Assembly (NCBI GenBank): GCA_041746135.1
Contig: JBGTHQ010000037.1
Location: 1 to 64,000 of the forward strand
Length of the DNA stretch: 64,000 nucleotides
Reading direction: 5' to 3'
Source of the DNA: Alg239-R122 sp041746135
Lineage (GTDB): Bacteria > Pseudomonadota > Alphaproteobacteria > Sphingomonadales > Sphingomonadaceae
This document shows positions 25,565 to 38,666 of this stretch, in pieces. Under the pieces are notes generated by a model that was not told the origin of the DNA, did no database searches, and saw nothing but the letters and a program-made list of their open reading frames with translations. How positions within the stretch are numbered: position 1 is the stretch's first letter; each line of letters begins with the position of its first letter. The translations under genes were made by a program, and so were the position numbers.

Positions 25565-26596
25565 ATGCGCGGCGATGAAGCGCAGCGGAACGACGGGCGG
25601 TCGCGCGCGACCATGATCGATGTGGCCCGCGATGCCGGCGTGTCTTTCAAGACCGTTTCGCGCGTTCTGAACGGCGAAAGCAATGTCCGCGAAAAAACCC
25701 GCCAACTCGTGCTCGATGCCGCGGAAAAGCTGAATTATACTGTGAACGGCGCGGCGCGCAGCCTGCGCGTCGGCGGCCCGCAAATCATCGCCATGCTGGT
25801 ATCCAATCCCAGCCGCAGCTATATCGAAAGCGCGCATCTGGGCGCCCTCCAGCGTTGCCACGAGACGGGCATGCACCTGATCATGGAAGAATATGACGCG
25901 GACATTTCCAGCCTCGAAACGATGATCAACAGCACCATGCCGCTGGGCATAGTCGTGACACCGCCCTTGTGCGACGATCCGGAAGTAATCGCGCTGCTGA
26001 AGCGGAAGAATATTTCCTATGTCCTGATTGCACCCGACGATCCCGAAACCCACACGTCGATCAATATTGACGACGTATCGGCGGCGCGGGATATGACGCA
26101 GCACCTGATCGATCTTGGCCACCGCCGGATCGGATTCATTATCGGCCATGAAGACCATAGCGTGTCGGAAAAACGCTACCGCGGATATGCCCAAGCGATG
26201 CAAGCTGCCAAATTGCCCATCGAACCCGACTATGTGCAACAAGGCCGGTTTTCATGGGACTCGGGCCTTAAAGCGGCCGAAAAACTGCTCGACCTGGACG
26301 AGCGCCCGACCGCGATTTTTGCAAGCAATGACGACATGGCCGCGGCGGTCATCGCCGCGGCATATCGCCGGCACATACCCATTCCTGAAAGCTTGTCGGT
26401 GGCCGGTTTCGACGATACGCAAGTCGCTGCCGTCATCAGCCCGCAACTCACGACGGTCAAGCAACCTATTGCCAGCCTGGTTTCGGCGGCGGTGGGTTTA
26501 TTGACCAACCAGATGCTGCGATCCGATGAAAAAATAGAGCCCGTGTTTCTGGACTATGATCTGGTCATCAGGGAATCAGCCGGGCCAGCCGAATAG
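25565..26596 (+). CDS. LacI-family transcriptional regulator, probable xylose/glycan repressor
   Basis: The N-terminal helix-turn-helix reads ATMIDVARDAGVSFKTVSRVLNGESNV, followed by the hinge helix AARSLRVGG. The remainder is a periplasmic-binding-protein-like sensor (IIAMLVSNPSRSYIESAHLG, then DLGHRRIGFIIGHEDHSVSEKR, TAIFASNDDMAAAVIAAA). The ATG at 25565 gives 343 residues, the normal family length. An ATG at 25472 (374 residues) and another at 25613 are possible, and none has a good ribosome site. It is paralogous to the regulator at 46795 through both domains. Position between xylB-xylA and the sugar permease suggests xylose or a xylose derivative as inducer. Confidence 0.9.
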   Translation: MRGDEAQRNDGRSRATMIDVARDAGVSFKTVSRVLNGESNVREKTRQLVLDAAEKLNYTVNGAARSLRVGGPQIIAMLVSNPSRSYIESAHLGALQRCHETGMHLIMEEYDADISSLETMINSTMPLGIVVTPPLCDDPEVIALLKRKNISYVLIAPDDPETHTSINIDDVSAARDMTQHLIDLGHRRIGFIIGHEDHSVSEKRYRGYAQAMQAAKLPIEPDYVQQGRFSWDSGLKAAEKLLDLDERPTAIFASNDDMAAAVIAAAYRRHIPIPESLSVAGFDDTQVAAVISPQLTTVKQPIASLVSAAVGLLTNQMLRSDEKIEPVFLDYDLVIRESAGPAE

Positions 26597-26671
26597 ACAG
26601 AAGTTTACCGATGCCAACGGGCGCAAAATATAAAATACTCGCCCTCGCATAATTTTAGGAGAGGAAAGATA

Positions 26672-28078
26672 ATGAATATTGCGGGCCTACAGCAAAATAA
26701 TATGGGATTTATATCCCTGATCGTGGCCATTGCCACGATCGGGGGGTTCCTGTTCGGGTTTGACAGCGGCGTGATCAACGGCACGTATGACGGGCTGCAG
26801 GCTGCTTTCGGTACCGAAAGCCTGGGCGGCGGTTTCAATGTCGCCTCGATGCTTTTGGGCTGCGCCATCGGTGCGTTTCTGGCGGGCAAATTGTCCGACA
26901 CGTTCGGACGGCGCAAAGTGCTGCTCGCTGCCGCGGTTTTCTTTATCATCAGCGCGTTCGGTTCAGGCATTGCCGGTTCGTCGTTCGAATTCATCATATA
27001 TCGCCTGATCGGCGGTTTTGCCGTGGGCGCGGCCAGCGTCATCGCCCCGGCTTATGTCAGCGAAGTGACACCGGCCGCCATGCGTGGACGGCTGTCCAGC
27101 GTGCAGCAGATTATGATCATCATCGGCCTGACTGCTGCTTTCCTGTCCAACTATCTGCTTGCCAACACGGCGGGCGCGTCGACCAATATATTCTGGATGG
27201 GCTATGAGGCATGGCGCTGGATGTTCTGGATTGAGCTTATCCCGGCGACGATTTTCCTGCTGGCGCTGCTGATCATTCCTGAAAGCCCCCGGTTTCTGGT
27301 GGTCAAGGGCCGCGAAGCCGAAGCGCAGGACGTACTCACCCGCCTATTCGGCAGCGATGCCGCGACGCGCAAAGTCGGGGAAATCCGGGCCTCGCTCGCC
27401 AGCGATCACGAACCGCGCTTTTCCGATCTGATAAACAAGCAAACCAACAAAATCCGCACCATCGTATGGGTTGGTATCGGTCTTGCCACGTTCCAGCAAC
27501 TTGTCGGAATCAACGTCGTATTCTATTATGGCGCAGTGCTCTGGCAGGCGGTGGGCTTTAGCGAGAACGACGCGCTGCTGATCAATATTCTCAGCGGGTC
27601 TCTATCCATTCTGGCGTGCGGCCTCGCCATTGCGCTAATTGACAGGATCGGACGCAAACCGCTCTTGCTGATCGGTTCGGTCGGGATGGCGATCACGCTC
27701 GGCATCATGGCCATGGCGTTTTCCAGCGGCGCGCTTGTCGACGGCAGTCTGCAACTTTCCGATGGTGCCGGCACGACCGCACTGATCAGCGCCAACGTCT
27801 ATGTCGCGTTTTTCAATTTCAGTTGGGGCCCGGTCATGTGGGTGATGCTGGGCGAGATGTTTCCAAACCAGATTCGCGGTGCGGGACTTGCCGTCAGCGG
27901 GTTTTTCCAGTGGATATCGAACTTCGCCATCACTTTGGCCTTCCCGCTCATGCTGGTGTCGATCGGCCTGGCAGGGTCGTACGGTTTCTACGCCATATGT
28001 GCGCTGATCTCGGTGTTCTTCGTGTATAAGATGGTGCATGAAACGCGCGGCAAGGAACTGGAGGAAATGGAAGGGTAA
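26672..28078 (+). CDS. MFS sugar porter (XylE-like D-xylose/hexose : H+ symporter)
   Basis: This 468-residue inner-membrane permease has about 12 hydrophobic segments. The sugar-porter signatures are FLFGFDSGVINGTYDGLQ in helix 1, SDTFGRRKVLLAAAVFF, PESPRFLVVKGREAEA after helix 6, DRIGRKPLLLIGSVGM and WGPVMWVMLGEMFPNQIRG near helix 10. A good AGGAGAGGAAAG site precedes the ATG. It follows the LacI gene by 75 bp on the same strand and ends at a strong terminator. Xylose is the likely substrate given the neighbours; glucose or another hexose is possible. Confidence 0.93.
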   Translation: MNIAGLQQNNMGFISLIVAIATIGGFLFGFDSGVINGTYDGLQAAFGTESLGGGFNVASMLLGCAIGAFLAGKLSDTFGRRKVLLAAAVFFIISAFGSGIAGSSFEFIIYRLIGGFAVGAASVIAPAYVSEVTPAAMRGRLSSVQQIMIIIGLTAAFLSNYLLANTAGASTNIFWMGYEAWRWMFWIELIPATIFLLALLIIPESPRFLVVKGREAEAQDVLTRLFGSDAATRKVGEIRASLASDHEPRFSDLINKQTNKIRTIVWVGIGLATFQQLVGINVVFYYGAVLWQAVGFSENDALLINILSGSLSILACGLAIALIDRIGRKPLLLIGSVGMAITLGIMAMAFSSGALVDGSLQLSDGAGTTALISANVYVAFFNFSWGPVMWVMLGEMFPNQIRGAGLAVSGFFQWISNFAITLAFPLMLVSIGLAGSYGFYAICALISVFFVYKMVHETRGKELEEMEG

Positions 28079-28103
28079 CGCTTTCAATTATGTCTTTATG
28101 AGA

Positions 28104-28139
28104 AAAATCCCCGCTTTGTTTCAATGGAGCGGGGATTTT
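28104..28139 (+). terminator. Rho-independent terminator after the sugar permease
   Basis: A 12-bp stem, AAAATCCCCGCT with AGCGGGGATTTT, has a 12-nt loop and T-rich 3' side. It lies 25 bp beyond the permease stop and can work in both directions. Confidence 0.9.
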
Positions 28140-28182
28140 CGCATTACTGTGATGCGCACATTTTTTACCGAACCTACTAGAA

Positions 28183-29283
28183 ATGCAGAGAACCGGTTTG
28201 CCAATTCATCAGATTAAAACCGAGCGACTGAGTTCTGGCGAAGAGGTCCGCAGCTGGCATGTCGCCGGTCCGACAGGCAGCGGCTTCACCTGTATGGAAT
28301 TGGGCGCAACCATCACATCGGTGAATGTTCCCGATAAAAAAGGCGCTATCGGGAATGTCGCACTTTCGCTGGACAGCGCACAGGAATATTTTGACAGCAA
28401 TGACTTTATTGGAGCTGTTATAGGCCGGTTTGCCAATCGCATCGCCGGGGCCCGGTTTATTCTGGACGGAAAAACTTACGACCTTGAGGCAAATGACGGC
28501 AAAAATACGCTGCACGGGGGAACGCATGGATTTCAGCGGCGCATCTGGCACGGATCGCCTTATCGAAATGATGAGGGACAGGGTCTAAGCTTCACCCTTG
28601 AAAGCGCCGATGGTGATCAGGGTTTCCCCGGCCGCCTGACCGTCACAGTCACCTATATCTGGACGGATGATAATAATCTGATCGTTGATTTTTCCGCCGA
28701 AACCGACAGGCCGACGCCGTTTAATGTCACGCAGCACAGTTACTGGAATCTGCACGATGCCGGAGGAACGGCTCCGATATGCGACCATGTCCTATCGATA
28801 ATTGCCGATGCGTATCTGCCCATTTCGGACGATATGATCCCGACCGGCGAATATGCCCACGTAGGCGGTACCGAATTCGATTTTCGCGCACCGAGAAAAT
28901 TGGGAGTCCTGCATGAAAGCAAGGCGGCGCAGATACAATTCGCGCACGGTTTTGATCATTGCTATATCTTGAACAGCCAAGGATTGCGGAAAGTCGCCCG
29001 ATTGCATGACCCGGTATCGGGCCGATCGCTGACCGTTTTAACCGATCAGCCAGGCATGCACTTTTATTCGGGCAATTTTCTGGGCATGAGCCAAAATGGC
29101 TGGCAATCGGGGCCGAACCGGCGCTATTGCGGGCTGGCACTGGAAACCCAGCATTTTCCAAACTCCCCGAATGTGCCAAGTTTTCCCGCTACGATTCTAT
29201 ATCCTGGCCAACCTTTTCATAGCCGTACGGTTTTTGGTTTTGATGCCGGTAATCTGGTTCCAGATACAAGGTCAGGGGCATGA
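28183..29283 (+). CDS. galM: Aldose 1-epimerase (mutarotase)
   Basis: The 366-residue GalM-type protein interconverts alpha and beta anomers of glucose, galactose or xylose. The key histidines are in NTLHGGTHGFQRR (His111) and in NVTQHSYWNLHD (His185, a variant of the NxTNHxYFNL signature). The likely base Glu is in CGLALETQHFPNSPN. No signal peptide is seen, so it should be cytoplasmic. It follows the sugar permease after a terminator, so it probably has its own promoter in the 43-bp gap or depends on read-through. It fits the sugar-catabolic island. Confidence 0.93.
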   Translation: MQRTGLPIHQIKTERLSSGEEVRSWHVAGPTGSGFTCMELGATITSVNVPDKKGAIGNVALSLDSAQEYFDSNDFIGAVIGRFANRIAGARFILDGKTYDLEANDGKNTLHGGTHGFQRRIWHGSPYRNDEGQGLSFTLESADGDQGFPGRLTVTVTYIWTDDNNLIVDFSAETDRPTPFNVTQHSYWNLHDAGGTAPICDHVLSIIADAYLPISDDMIPTGEYAHVGGTEFDFRAPRKLGVLHESKAAQIQFAHGFDHCYILNSQGLRKVARLHDPVSGRSLTVLTDQPGMHFYSGNFLGMSQNGWQSGPNRRYCGLALETQHFPNSPNVPSFPATILYPGQPFHSRTVFGFDAGNLVPDTRSGA

Positions 29284-29525
29284 CGTGATCATTCAAACCA
29301 GTTTGTGCGTTTCTGCTGCACGAAGGATTTGATTGTAAGCCGGTCTATATCGGCTCTCAGCAAATGGACTATCGCACTATTCTACAACGGTTTGAGTACC
29401 TCAGCTAAAAGCGCCAGCATTCGCATACGATATCCCCTCCAAACCGAATTTTGCCATGCGTAGTGCCTAACAAAGGTGCGCTTAAATATACCAGATTTTA
29501 ATGCGCCATTAGGTATAGCCCGAGG

Positions 29526-33443
<3,918 letters not shown>

Positions 33444-33703
33444 CATTGCGTGGAAAGGTGCAGCGGAAGCCATGCACGGTATGAACTTTTAGTTACAATA
33501 GCTGAAGAAAATTGCAGGCATCTGCCTTTTACATTGCGCTTTGCAAATGATAGCGAGCGCTTATCGCATCCCCATAAGCTGGGATGCTGAACAGTCATAT
33601 CGGTTACAGACAGGCGATATCCACTAGCTGTCCTAATCACTATTATGACTATTGATACAAACGGAGCCGTTAGAGTTTGGACGCGCGTGAGTCCGGTTGC
33701 ATA

Positions 33704-35134
33704 CTATTTAACTTTGCCGAACCCTACGCGCGGCACCGCCTCCCAGGTCGTGTCGCTGCGGTAAAAGCTTCCGATGCCGCGCAAACGATAAAGAAGGTTC
33801 ATCTGACGAAACCCGAAATTCTCGATCAGAGCGGCCTCACCGATCCGGTACAGATCATGGGCACTGGATGTCCGCCTAAGCTGGACTTCTTCCAGAACCA
33901 GGCTGCCAAGGCTCAGCCCTGTTCCAAACAGCACGGTCAACGCTAAAAACGCGAGCGCCATGATAGGATCGAGAACGCCAAGCAATATGGCAGCAGGCAC
34001 AACCAGATAGCCGATAACTTCGGCAGGCGGACCGATAATGTCCTCAAGTATCATTTGCGGTAGGGCAATCATGCCGATCCGGCCATAACGCGGATTGAAA
34101 ACCATTTTGCGATGGCGCTGAAGCGTCTCGAGCGCGCCTTGCTGCCACCGCGAGCGTTGCCCTTTAATCCCGGCCAGATTGGCTGGTGCCTCGGTCCAGC
34201 AGACAATGTCTGGCACGAATTTGATTGCATAATCGCGGTTTTGCTCTCGCATATGCCGGTGTATTCGCACGACCAGCTCTAAATCCTCCCCCACTGTATC
34301 GTGCCGATATCCGCCAATCTCAATCAGGACATCGCGGCGGAACATCCCGAATGCACCCGAAATAAGCAACAATGTATTGGTATGCGCGTTCGCCACCCGG
34401 CAAGAGAGAAATGCGCGCAGATATTCGACGACCTGGAAGCGCGGTACAAGCGCCTTGGTTACACCGATTTTGCGCAAGGAACCGCCTTTAACCTCGCAAC
34501 CGTTGACGATCCGGATAGTCCCGCCGACGGCGACCAACCGGCCATCATCGTGCATAAAAGGTTCGGCAGCACGCAACAGTCCGTCTGGTTCGATAATCGA
34601 ATCGGCGTCGATAATGCAGATAAGCGGCGTCCGGGCAAAGCCGATGCCGGCATTGGCGGCATCGGCCTTTCGCCCATTCTCCTTGTCGATCACGAAAAGA
34701 TTGGGATGACGCCGCGAGCGCCACGTACTCAGAATTTTGGTTTTCTGCAGCACGGCAATCTGCGTCCGTTCACATTTTTCCATGTCAAATCCGTCGATGA
34801 GCGCACCCAGCGTGTTATCTTTCGATCCATCATTCACGACGATAATTTCATGTTGCGGGTATTCGAGCGCCAGCAGCGCACTGACAGCTTCGACGATCGA
34901 CAACTCCTCGTTGAAAGCGGGCGCAATAACCGACACCGGCAATGCCAGGTCTCCGTAACGTTGCCACAATTCGGATGAACTTTTGCTTGGCCGCGTTCGC
35001 GTTGCAAATACCCATGCCGCAATGATCAGCTGAAAAGCGCTCACAGCGTTGCGGGCGGCGACCACCATAAAGCAGCCGAACGCGAGATAGAGGACTGCAT
35101 TCGCTGCGACCAGCTGAATTTCAGTTCCGCTCAT
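33704..35134 (-). CDS. Membrane GT2 glycosyltransferase (processive, PgaC/cellulose-synthase-like)
   Basis: The 476-residue protein has an N-terminal membrane segment, a GT-A catalytic domain and three or four C-terminal membrane segments. Processive-synthase marks are VIAPAFNEELSI, IIVVNDGSKDNT (Asp102), CIIDADSII (Asp176/178), TVGEDLELVVR (Asp283) and KGQRSRWQQGALE (QxxRW at 326-330). This set is shared by poly-N-acetylglucosamine, hyaluronan and cellulose synthases, so it should polymerise a sugar nucleotide and pass the chain across the inner membrane. It is the last gene of the operon; its start overlaps the HEAT gene stop as ATGA. The sugar is not known. Confidence 0.88.
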   Translation of the reverse strand: MSGTEIQLVAANAVLYLAFGCFMVVAARNAVSAFQLIIAAWVFATRTRPSKSSSELWQRYGDLALPVSVIAPAFNEELSIVEAVSALLALEYPQHEIIVVNDGSKDNTLGALIDGFDMEKCERTQIAVLQKTKILSTWRSRRHPNLFVIDKENGRKADAANAGIGFARTPLICIIDADSIIEPDGLLRAAEPFMHDDGRLVAVGGTIRIVNGCEVKGGSLRKIGVTKALVPRFQVVEYLRAFLSCRVANAHTNTLLLISGAFGMFRRDVLIEIGGYRHDTVGEDLELVVRIHRHMREQNRDYAIKFVPDIVCWTEAPANLAGIKGQRSRWQQGALETLQRHRKMVFNPRYGRIGMIALPQMILEDIIGPPAEVIGYLVVPAAILLGVLDPIMALAFLALTVLFGTGLSLGSLVLEEVQLRRTSSAHDLYRIGEAALIENFGFRQMNLLYRLRGIGSFYRSDTTWEAVPRVGFGKVK

Positions 35135-36108
35135 GCCACAGCTCCTGTCATCGCATCATTTGGCCACGCACATTCGAGCGCATCGAGGGCATATTGCGCA
35201 CGCAGTCGTACCCACAAATCGTCATCGTCCTTCAACCGCAGAAGTTGCGGAATAGCATCACGCAGTCCGAGCGAAGCGCAGCTATTCGCCGCCTGAACGC
35301 GGACAAACGAAACCGGATCGTCAAGCGACTGCATCACCCACTGCGCCGCGCCGGGATGGCCGATCTTGGCTGCCGCTCGCAGCGCGGCGCTGCGCATTTC
35401 GGAATTGTTGAAAGAATTGGCGCGTTCGAGCGTTGGCAGGACGGCGGCATCTTCTGACCATCCAAGCGCATCTATAATCAGCGCCAGCTTTGAGTTCGGC
35501 AATGGGTCGTCAAGCAACATGATCATCTGATCCTTATACTGCGGCGCCGATGCTCGCAGCAGGGCGCTGTCGAGCCGGTTTGATTTGCGTTCGAACATTC
35601 CCAAGATCCTTATCGTTTCTCGCGGAGGGGGAAGCGCATGGATAGAGGCAAGCGCAAAAGCTGCCTCGAGCCGTGCGGCCTGGTTGCGATCGCGTGTGAA
35701 AATTTCTCGAAGTCTGCCGATGCAAACTTCACTACCGAATTGCTGGAGCAAACGTATGGCGTCGATCCTGCGGGCAGAACGCAGGCTGCGCGAACGCCGC
35801 AATGTGGCCCGTAACAACCCGTCGAGTTCGGCCAATTCCATCAATCGGTTCCGTTCGCCACCTCGAAGCAAGAGATGAATATGACTTACAGCGGCAAGCT
35901 TGTCATCATTGCTCCAAGGAGTTGCGGGTCCTTGGTCCAGCTTTCCCGCGACGCGATGCAAATAACTGCGCGTAATTGCCGCGAAAATATCGCGCTTTTT
36001 CTCGGCTGTCGCTTCTTGGTTCCAGCGGCGATACAGCAGCACTACGAAAAATGCTGTCATGCCACCCGCCAGCGCCGCAGAAATATTTATGACGTGCAAT
36101 GCCGTCAT
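35131..36108 (-). CDS. Membrane-anchored HEAT-repeat protein
   Basis: The 325-residue protein has a single N-terminal membrane helix (ISAALAGGMTAFFVVLLY, then RRW). It is otherwise built of alpha-helical HEAT-like repeats of about 31-35 residues. Examples are RRIDAIRLLQQFGSEVCIGR, QAARLEAAFALASIHALPPP, EMRSAALRAAAKIGHPGAAQ and SFVRVQAANSCASLGLRDAI. HEAT solenoids are protein-binding scaffolds. Wedged between the barrel protein and the glycosyltransferase with ATGA overlaps on both sides, it may couple synthase and outer-membrane export or sense the regulator. No enzymatic motif is seen. Function inferred only from context. Confidence 0.75.
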   Translation of the reverse strand: MTALHVINISAALAGGMTAFFVVLLYRRWNQEATAEKKRDIFAAITRSYLHRVAGKLDQGPATPWSNDDKLAAVSHIHLLLRGGERNRLMELAELDGLLRATLRRSRSLRSARRIDAIRLLQQFGSEVCIGRLREIFTRDRNQAARLEAAFALASIHALPPPRETIRILGMFERKSNRLDSALLRASAPQYKDQMIMLLDDPLPNSKLALIIDALGWSEDAAVLPTLERANSFNNSEMRSAALRAAAKIGHPGAAQWVMQSLDDPVSFVRVQAANSCASLGLRDAIPQLLRLKDDDDLWVRLRAQYALDALECAWPNDAMTGAVA

Positions 36109-37235
36109 CGCGTCTGACCAAACCGCCAGCCGATGCCAATTGTCACGGCTTTGCGGGAATAGCTCGCGCGGCGATTTTCATATTCGGCGGTTGCCCGGAA
36201 AGTGACACCATCGCCCAAAGGAACGATTGCCCCCACCGCCGCCCCGCGTAATTGGCGGGTGCCGTCCAGTTCAACATCGGGATAGCTGGCAGCGCTGGCA
36301 AAATAGCCGGGCTTTTGTTCGGGGGCATAATCGATCCGCACCGCGCCGCCGATCCGATAGGTCTCTCCGCCGCCGAACAAGTTGATCGCGCGTGCCGTGA
36401 GAAGGAAATCGTTTCCAAGTGAGTGGCGCACCCCGGTCTGTAAAACGCTCACATCGCTGTTCCGGTAAGAGGCATAGCGGCTGTCGATAAGCAAAACCGT
36501 GCCGCTAAAAATTTGCCGTTCGGCTCCTACCGAAACACTCCAGCTTTCGCGGAAATCGGAATTGGGGGTAATACTGCCCGCTAAATAGACGATGCCGCCT
36601 TTGATACGATGGTCCAAACGTCCGGACAACCGCGTATCAGCCGCAAGCCGTTCCTCGCGATCTGCCAGAAAGGTCACACCCGTGGCCCGACCGGTCGAAA
36701 AACCGACAGCAGCTTGCCATCCCGACCAGGTCTGCGACGTTCCTTGTTTGAAAGTGGCGCGCGAAAGCAAATGCGAGATGCTGACGCCAGTGAGGCTTAT
36801 TTTGTTCTCCGCCCTGCGATTTACAAGCGCTGTGCGCAAAGTGGCCAGCCCGGGATAATCGGGAACCACCATGGCCACAATCTCGATTTGTGCCTCGGCG
36901 GCGGCGACGTTGTCTTGCCATAACAGGATGTTGGCGCGGGCCAGTTGAATATCGTGATCATTCGGTGCGAGCGCCAACGCCCGGTCGATCACACGCTGCG
37001 CCTCCTGAAGATCGTCCTTGGCGGCGTAGGCAGTAGCCAATCGCCGAAGAAGATCGGCATCTTGCGAAGACTGCGACGAAAGTTGCTTCAAAATCGATAA
37101 GGCGTCGTCAATCTCGCCTGCGCGCAATGCTTCTTGCGCTGCTGTCTTTTGCTCATCTGTGGTTTGTGCATGTCCTGGCGCCGGGACTGCGGCAAAGGCG
37201 ATCAGCAACGGGCACAAATTGAACCGGTTAATCAT
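36105..37235 (-). CDS. TPR plus YaiO-type outer-membrane beta-barrel protein
   Basis: The 376-residue protein has a signal peptide (MINRFNLCPLLIAFAAVPAPGHA). Residues 27-150 hold tetratricopeptide repeats (AAQEALRAGEIDDALSILKQ, LLRRLATAYAAKDDLQEAQR, LALAPNDHDIQLARANILLW). From about 165 the sequence is a beta-barrel of alternating polar/hydrophobic strands ending in AVTIGIGWRFGQTR with a late aromatic. The order TPR then barrel is that of YaiO and, at larger scale, of the exopolysaccharide exporters PgaA and BcsC. It probably forms the outer-membrane exit for the polymer made by the GT2 protein. Both ends overlap neighbours by four bases. Confidence 0.8.
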   Translation of the reverse strand: MINRFNLCPLLIAFAAVPAPGHAQTTDEQKTAAQEALRAGEIDDALSILKQLSSQSSQDADLLRRLATAYAAKDDLQEAQRVIDRALALAPNDHDIQLARANILLWQDNVAAAEAQIEIVAMVVPDYPGLATLRTALVNRRAENKISLTGVSISHLLSRATFKQGTSQTWSGWQAAVGFSTGRATGVTFLADREERLAADTRLSGRLDHRIKGGIVYLAGSITPNSDFRESWSVSVGAERQIFSGTVLLIDSRYASYRNSDVSVLQTGVRHSLGNDFLLTARAINLFGGGETYRIGGAVRIDYAPEQKPGYFASAASYPDVELDGTRQLRGAAVGAIVPLGDGVTFRATAEYENRRASYSRKAVTIGIGWRFGQTR

Positions 37236-37603
37236 GAACCCCGCGCGAGTAAATTATCGATCCGCACCAGCAATTCCTGCGGAATGAAGGGCTTTGTCAG
37301 ATATTCATCGACGCCCGATTTCAAGGCGGCAACGACATCGCTTTCGCCCTTGCGGGCCGTGAGCATCACTACCGGAATGTCTTTAAGTCTGTCATCTGCC
37401 TTAAACCGCACCACCACTTCTGGTCCCGAAACCACCGGCATCATGGAATCGAGCACGATCAGATCCGGACAGCGCGCGACCGCAGCATCCCATGCCGCCA
37501 ACCCGTCCGTGGCCGATATCACCTCGTGCCCGGCTGCTTCAAGCCGGAAACGAAGCATCTCTATAAGAATGACGTCATCGTCCGCGATTAAAATTCTAGC
37601 CAT
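37232..37603 (-). CDS. Single-domain response regulator
   Basis: The 123-residue protein is a bare receiver domain with no output domain. Acidic pocket ADDD follows the start (MARILIADDDVILIEML). The phospho-acceptor Asp is in DLIVLDSMMPVVSG, Thr in VVMLTARKGES and Lys in DEYLTKPFIPQELL. The ATG at 37603 is preferred; a TTG four codons upstream is possible. It is the first gene of the operon and its stop overlaps the barrel protein start as ATGA. It may act by protein contact, for example on the HEAT or GT2 protein, and could receive phosphate from the hybrid kinase at 29526. Both points are inference. Confidence 0.9.
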   Translation of the reverse strand: MARILIADDDVILIEMLRFRLEAAGHEVISATDGLAAWDAAVARCPDLIVLDSMMPVVSGPEVVVRFKADDRLKDIPVVMLTARKGESDVVAALKSGVDEYLTKPFIPQELLVRIDNLLARGS

Positions 37604-37988
37604 TGCGCACCCCAAAAGTCCTTTGGACCCCTGTTAGGCTGCTATGGTTAAATAAATCTTATTACATTCAGACGCCGGCTTGATACAATCAAGCAAACAT
37701 GCAGATCGTAGTCTAGCCGCGAAAAATGTTGCGGTCAGTTCATACTGTGGATTTGCAACCAGTTTGGGCTTGGCCAAGCGACAGCTTCCAAAGATTCTTG
37801 AGAGGTTCTCTTGTATCTGGAAATCCGCATACCGCTCGTGCTTATAGCTCTTTTTGGCGCAAGTTTATCATCGGTGCGGCATACGCTGCCTTGTCGATCC
37901 AGGTATGCACATTATCTAATGGCATTCAGATACCGACGCGGCAGTTGCAGATGGCGGCTACGGGTATGCGGACATCAACGAAAGCCTT
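37604..37988. other. Intergenic region between response-regulator operon and esterase
   Basis: About 385 bp between divergent genes. Short open frames exist but show no recognisable domain, good ribosome site or homology I can name. An AT-rich patch near 37650-37670 (TTAAATAAATCTTATTACATT) could hold the leftward operon promoter. I see no clear operator. Confidence 0.5.
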
Positions 37989-38666
37989 GTGAATATGCAA
38001 CTGTCCAAGATTGTTAACGGTGCCAGCTTGAAGCCCCGCTCCGGGGCGGCGGCCAAGAAAATTGTGTTGCTGCTCCACGGTTTCGGCTCGAGCGGCAGCG
38101 ACATGATCGCGCTGGCGCCGCATTGGCAGGATGTGCTGCCCGATACGCTTTTCCTCGCGCCGCACGCGCCGCAGCGTTGCGGCATGATGAGTGCAGGCTA
38201 TCAGTGGTGGGGGTTGACGGGCTTTGCTCCATCAGCGCTGGCGGCGGGGGCGGCATCCGCAGCGACTGCGATCGACGCGTTTATCGACCGAAAGCTGAAC
38301 CAATACGGCTTGACCGAGGCCGATCTGGCGCTGGTCGGTTTCAGCCAGGGCACAATGATGGCGCTTCATGTCGGGCTGCGCCGGCGCCAAGCGGTGGCGG
38401 CCATAGTCGGCTACTCGGGAATGCTGACGGGCATGCTGGAGCTTTCGCATCTGGACTTGCCCAAGCCTCCGGTAATGCTAGTGCACGGCAGCGCCGATCC
38501 GGTCGTCCCGATTGCGGCGATGCATCAGGCTGAGAGTGAGTTGAAGCGCCTTGATATACAGGTCACCGCCCATGTATCCTATGACGTGGCCCATAGTGTC
38601 GATCCTGTTGGTCTGCGCCTGGGCCGGGATTTTGTCGCCAAAGCATTCGGTGATATGTCCGCGTAG
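37989..38666 (+). CDS. Alpha/beta-hydrolase, carboxylesterase/phospholipase family
   Basis: The 225-residue cytoplasmic hydrolase belongs to the YpfH/carboxylesterase-like group. The oxyanion region is IVLLLHGFGSSGSDM, the nucleophile elbow is LVGFSQGTMMAL, the acid is the Asp in MLVHGSADPVVPIAAM and the catalytic His is in YDVAHSVDPVG. The start is either the GTG at 37989 or the ATG at 37995; GAAAG lies just upstream. It should hydrolyse small acyl esters. No operon partner is evident. Confidence 0.88.
   Translation: MNMQLSKIVNGASLKPRSGAAAKKIVLLLHGFGSSGSDMIALAPHWQDVLPDTLFLAPHAPQRCGMMSAGYQWWGLTGFAPSALAAGAASAATAIDAFIDRKLNQYGLTEADLALVGFSQGTMMALHVGLRRRQAVAAIVGYSGMLTGMLELSHLDLPKPPVMLVHGSADPVVPIAAMHQAESELKRLDIQVTAHVSYDVAHSVDPVGLRLGRDFVAKAFGDMSA

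Noticed and set aside
37726..37992. 88-codon frame between the response regulator and the esterase
   Set aside because: No ribosome site, domain or conserved pattern; it runs into the esterase start.
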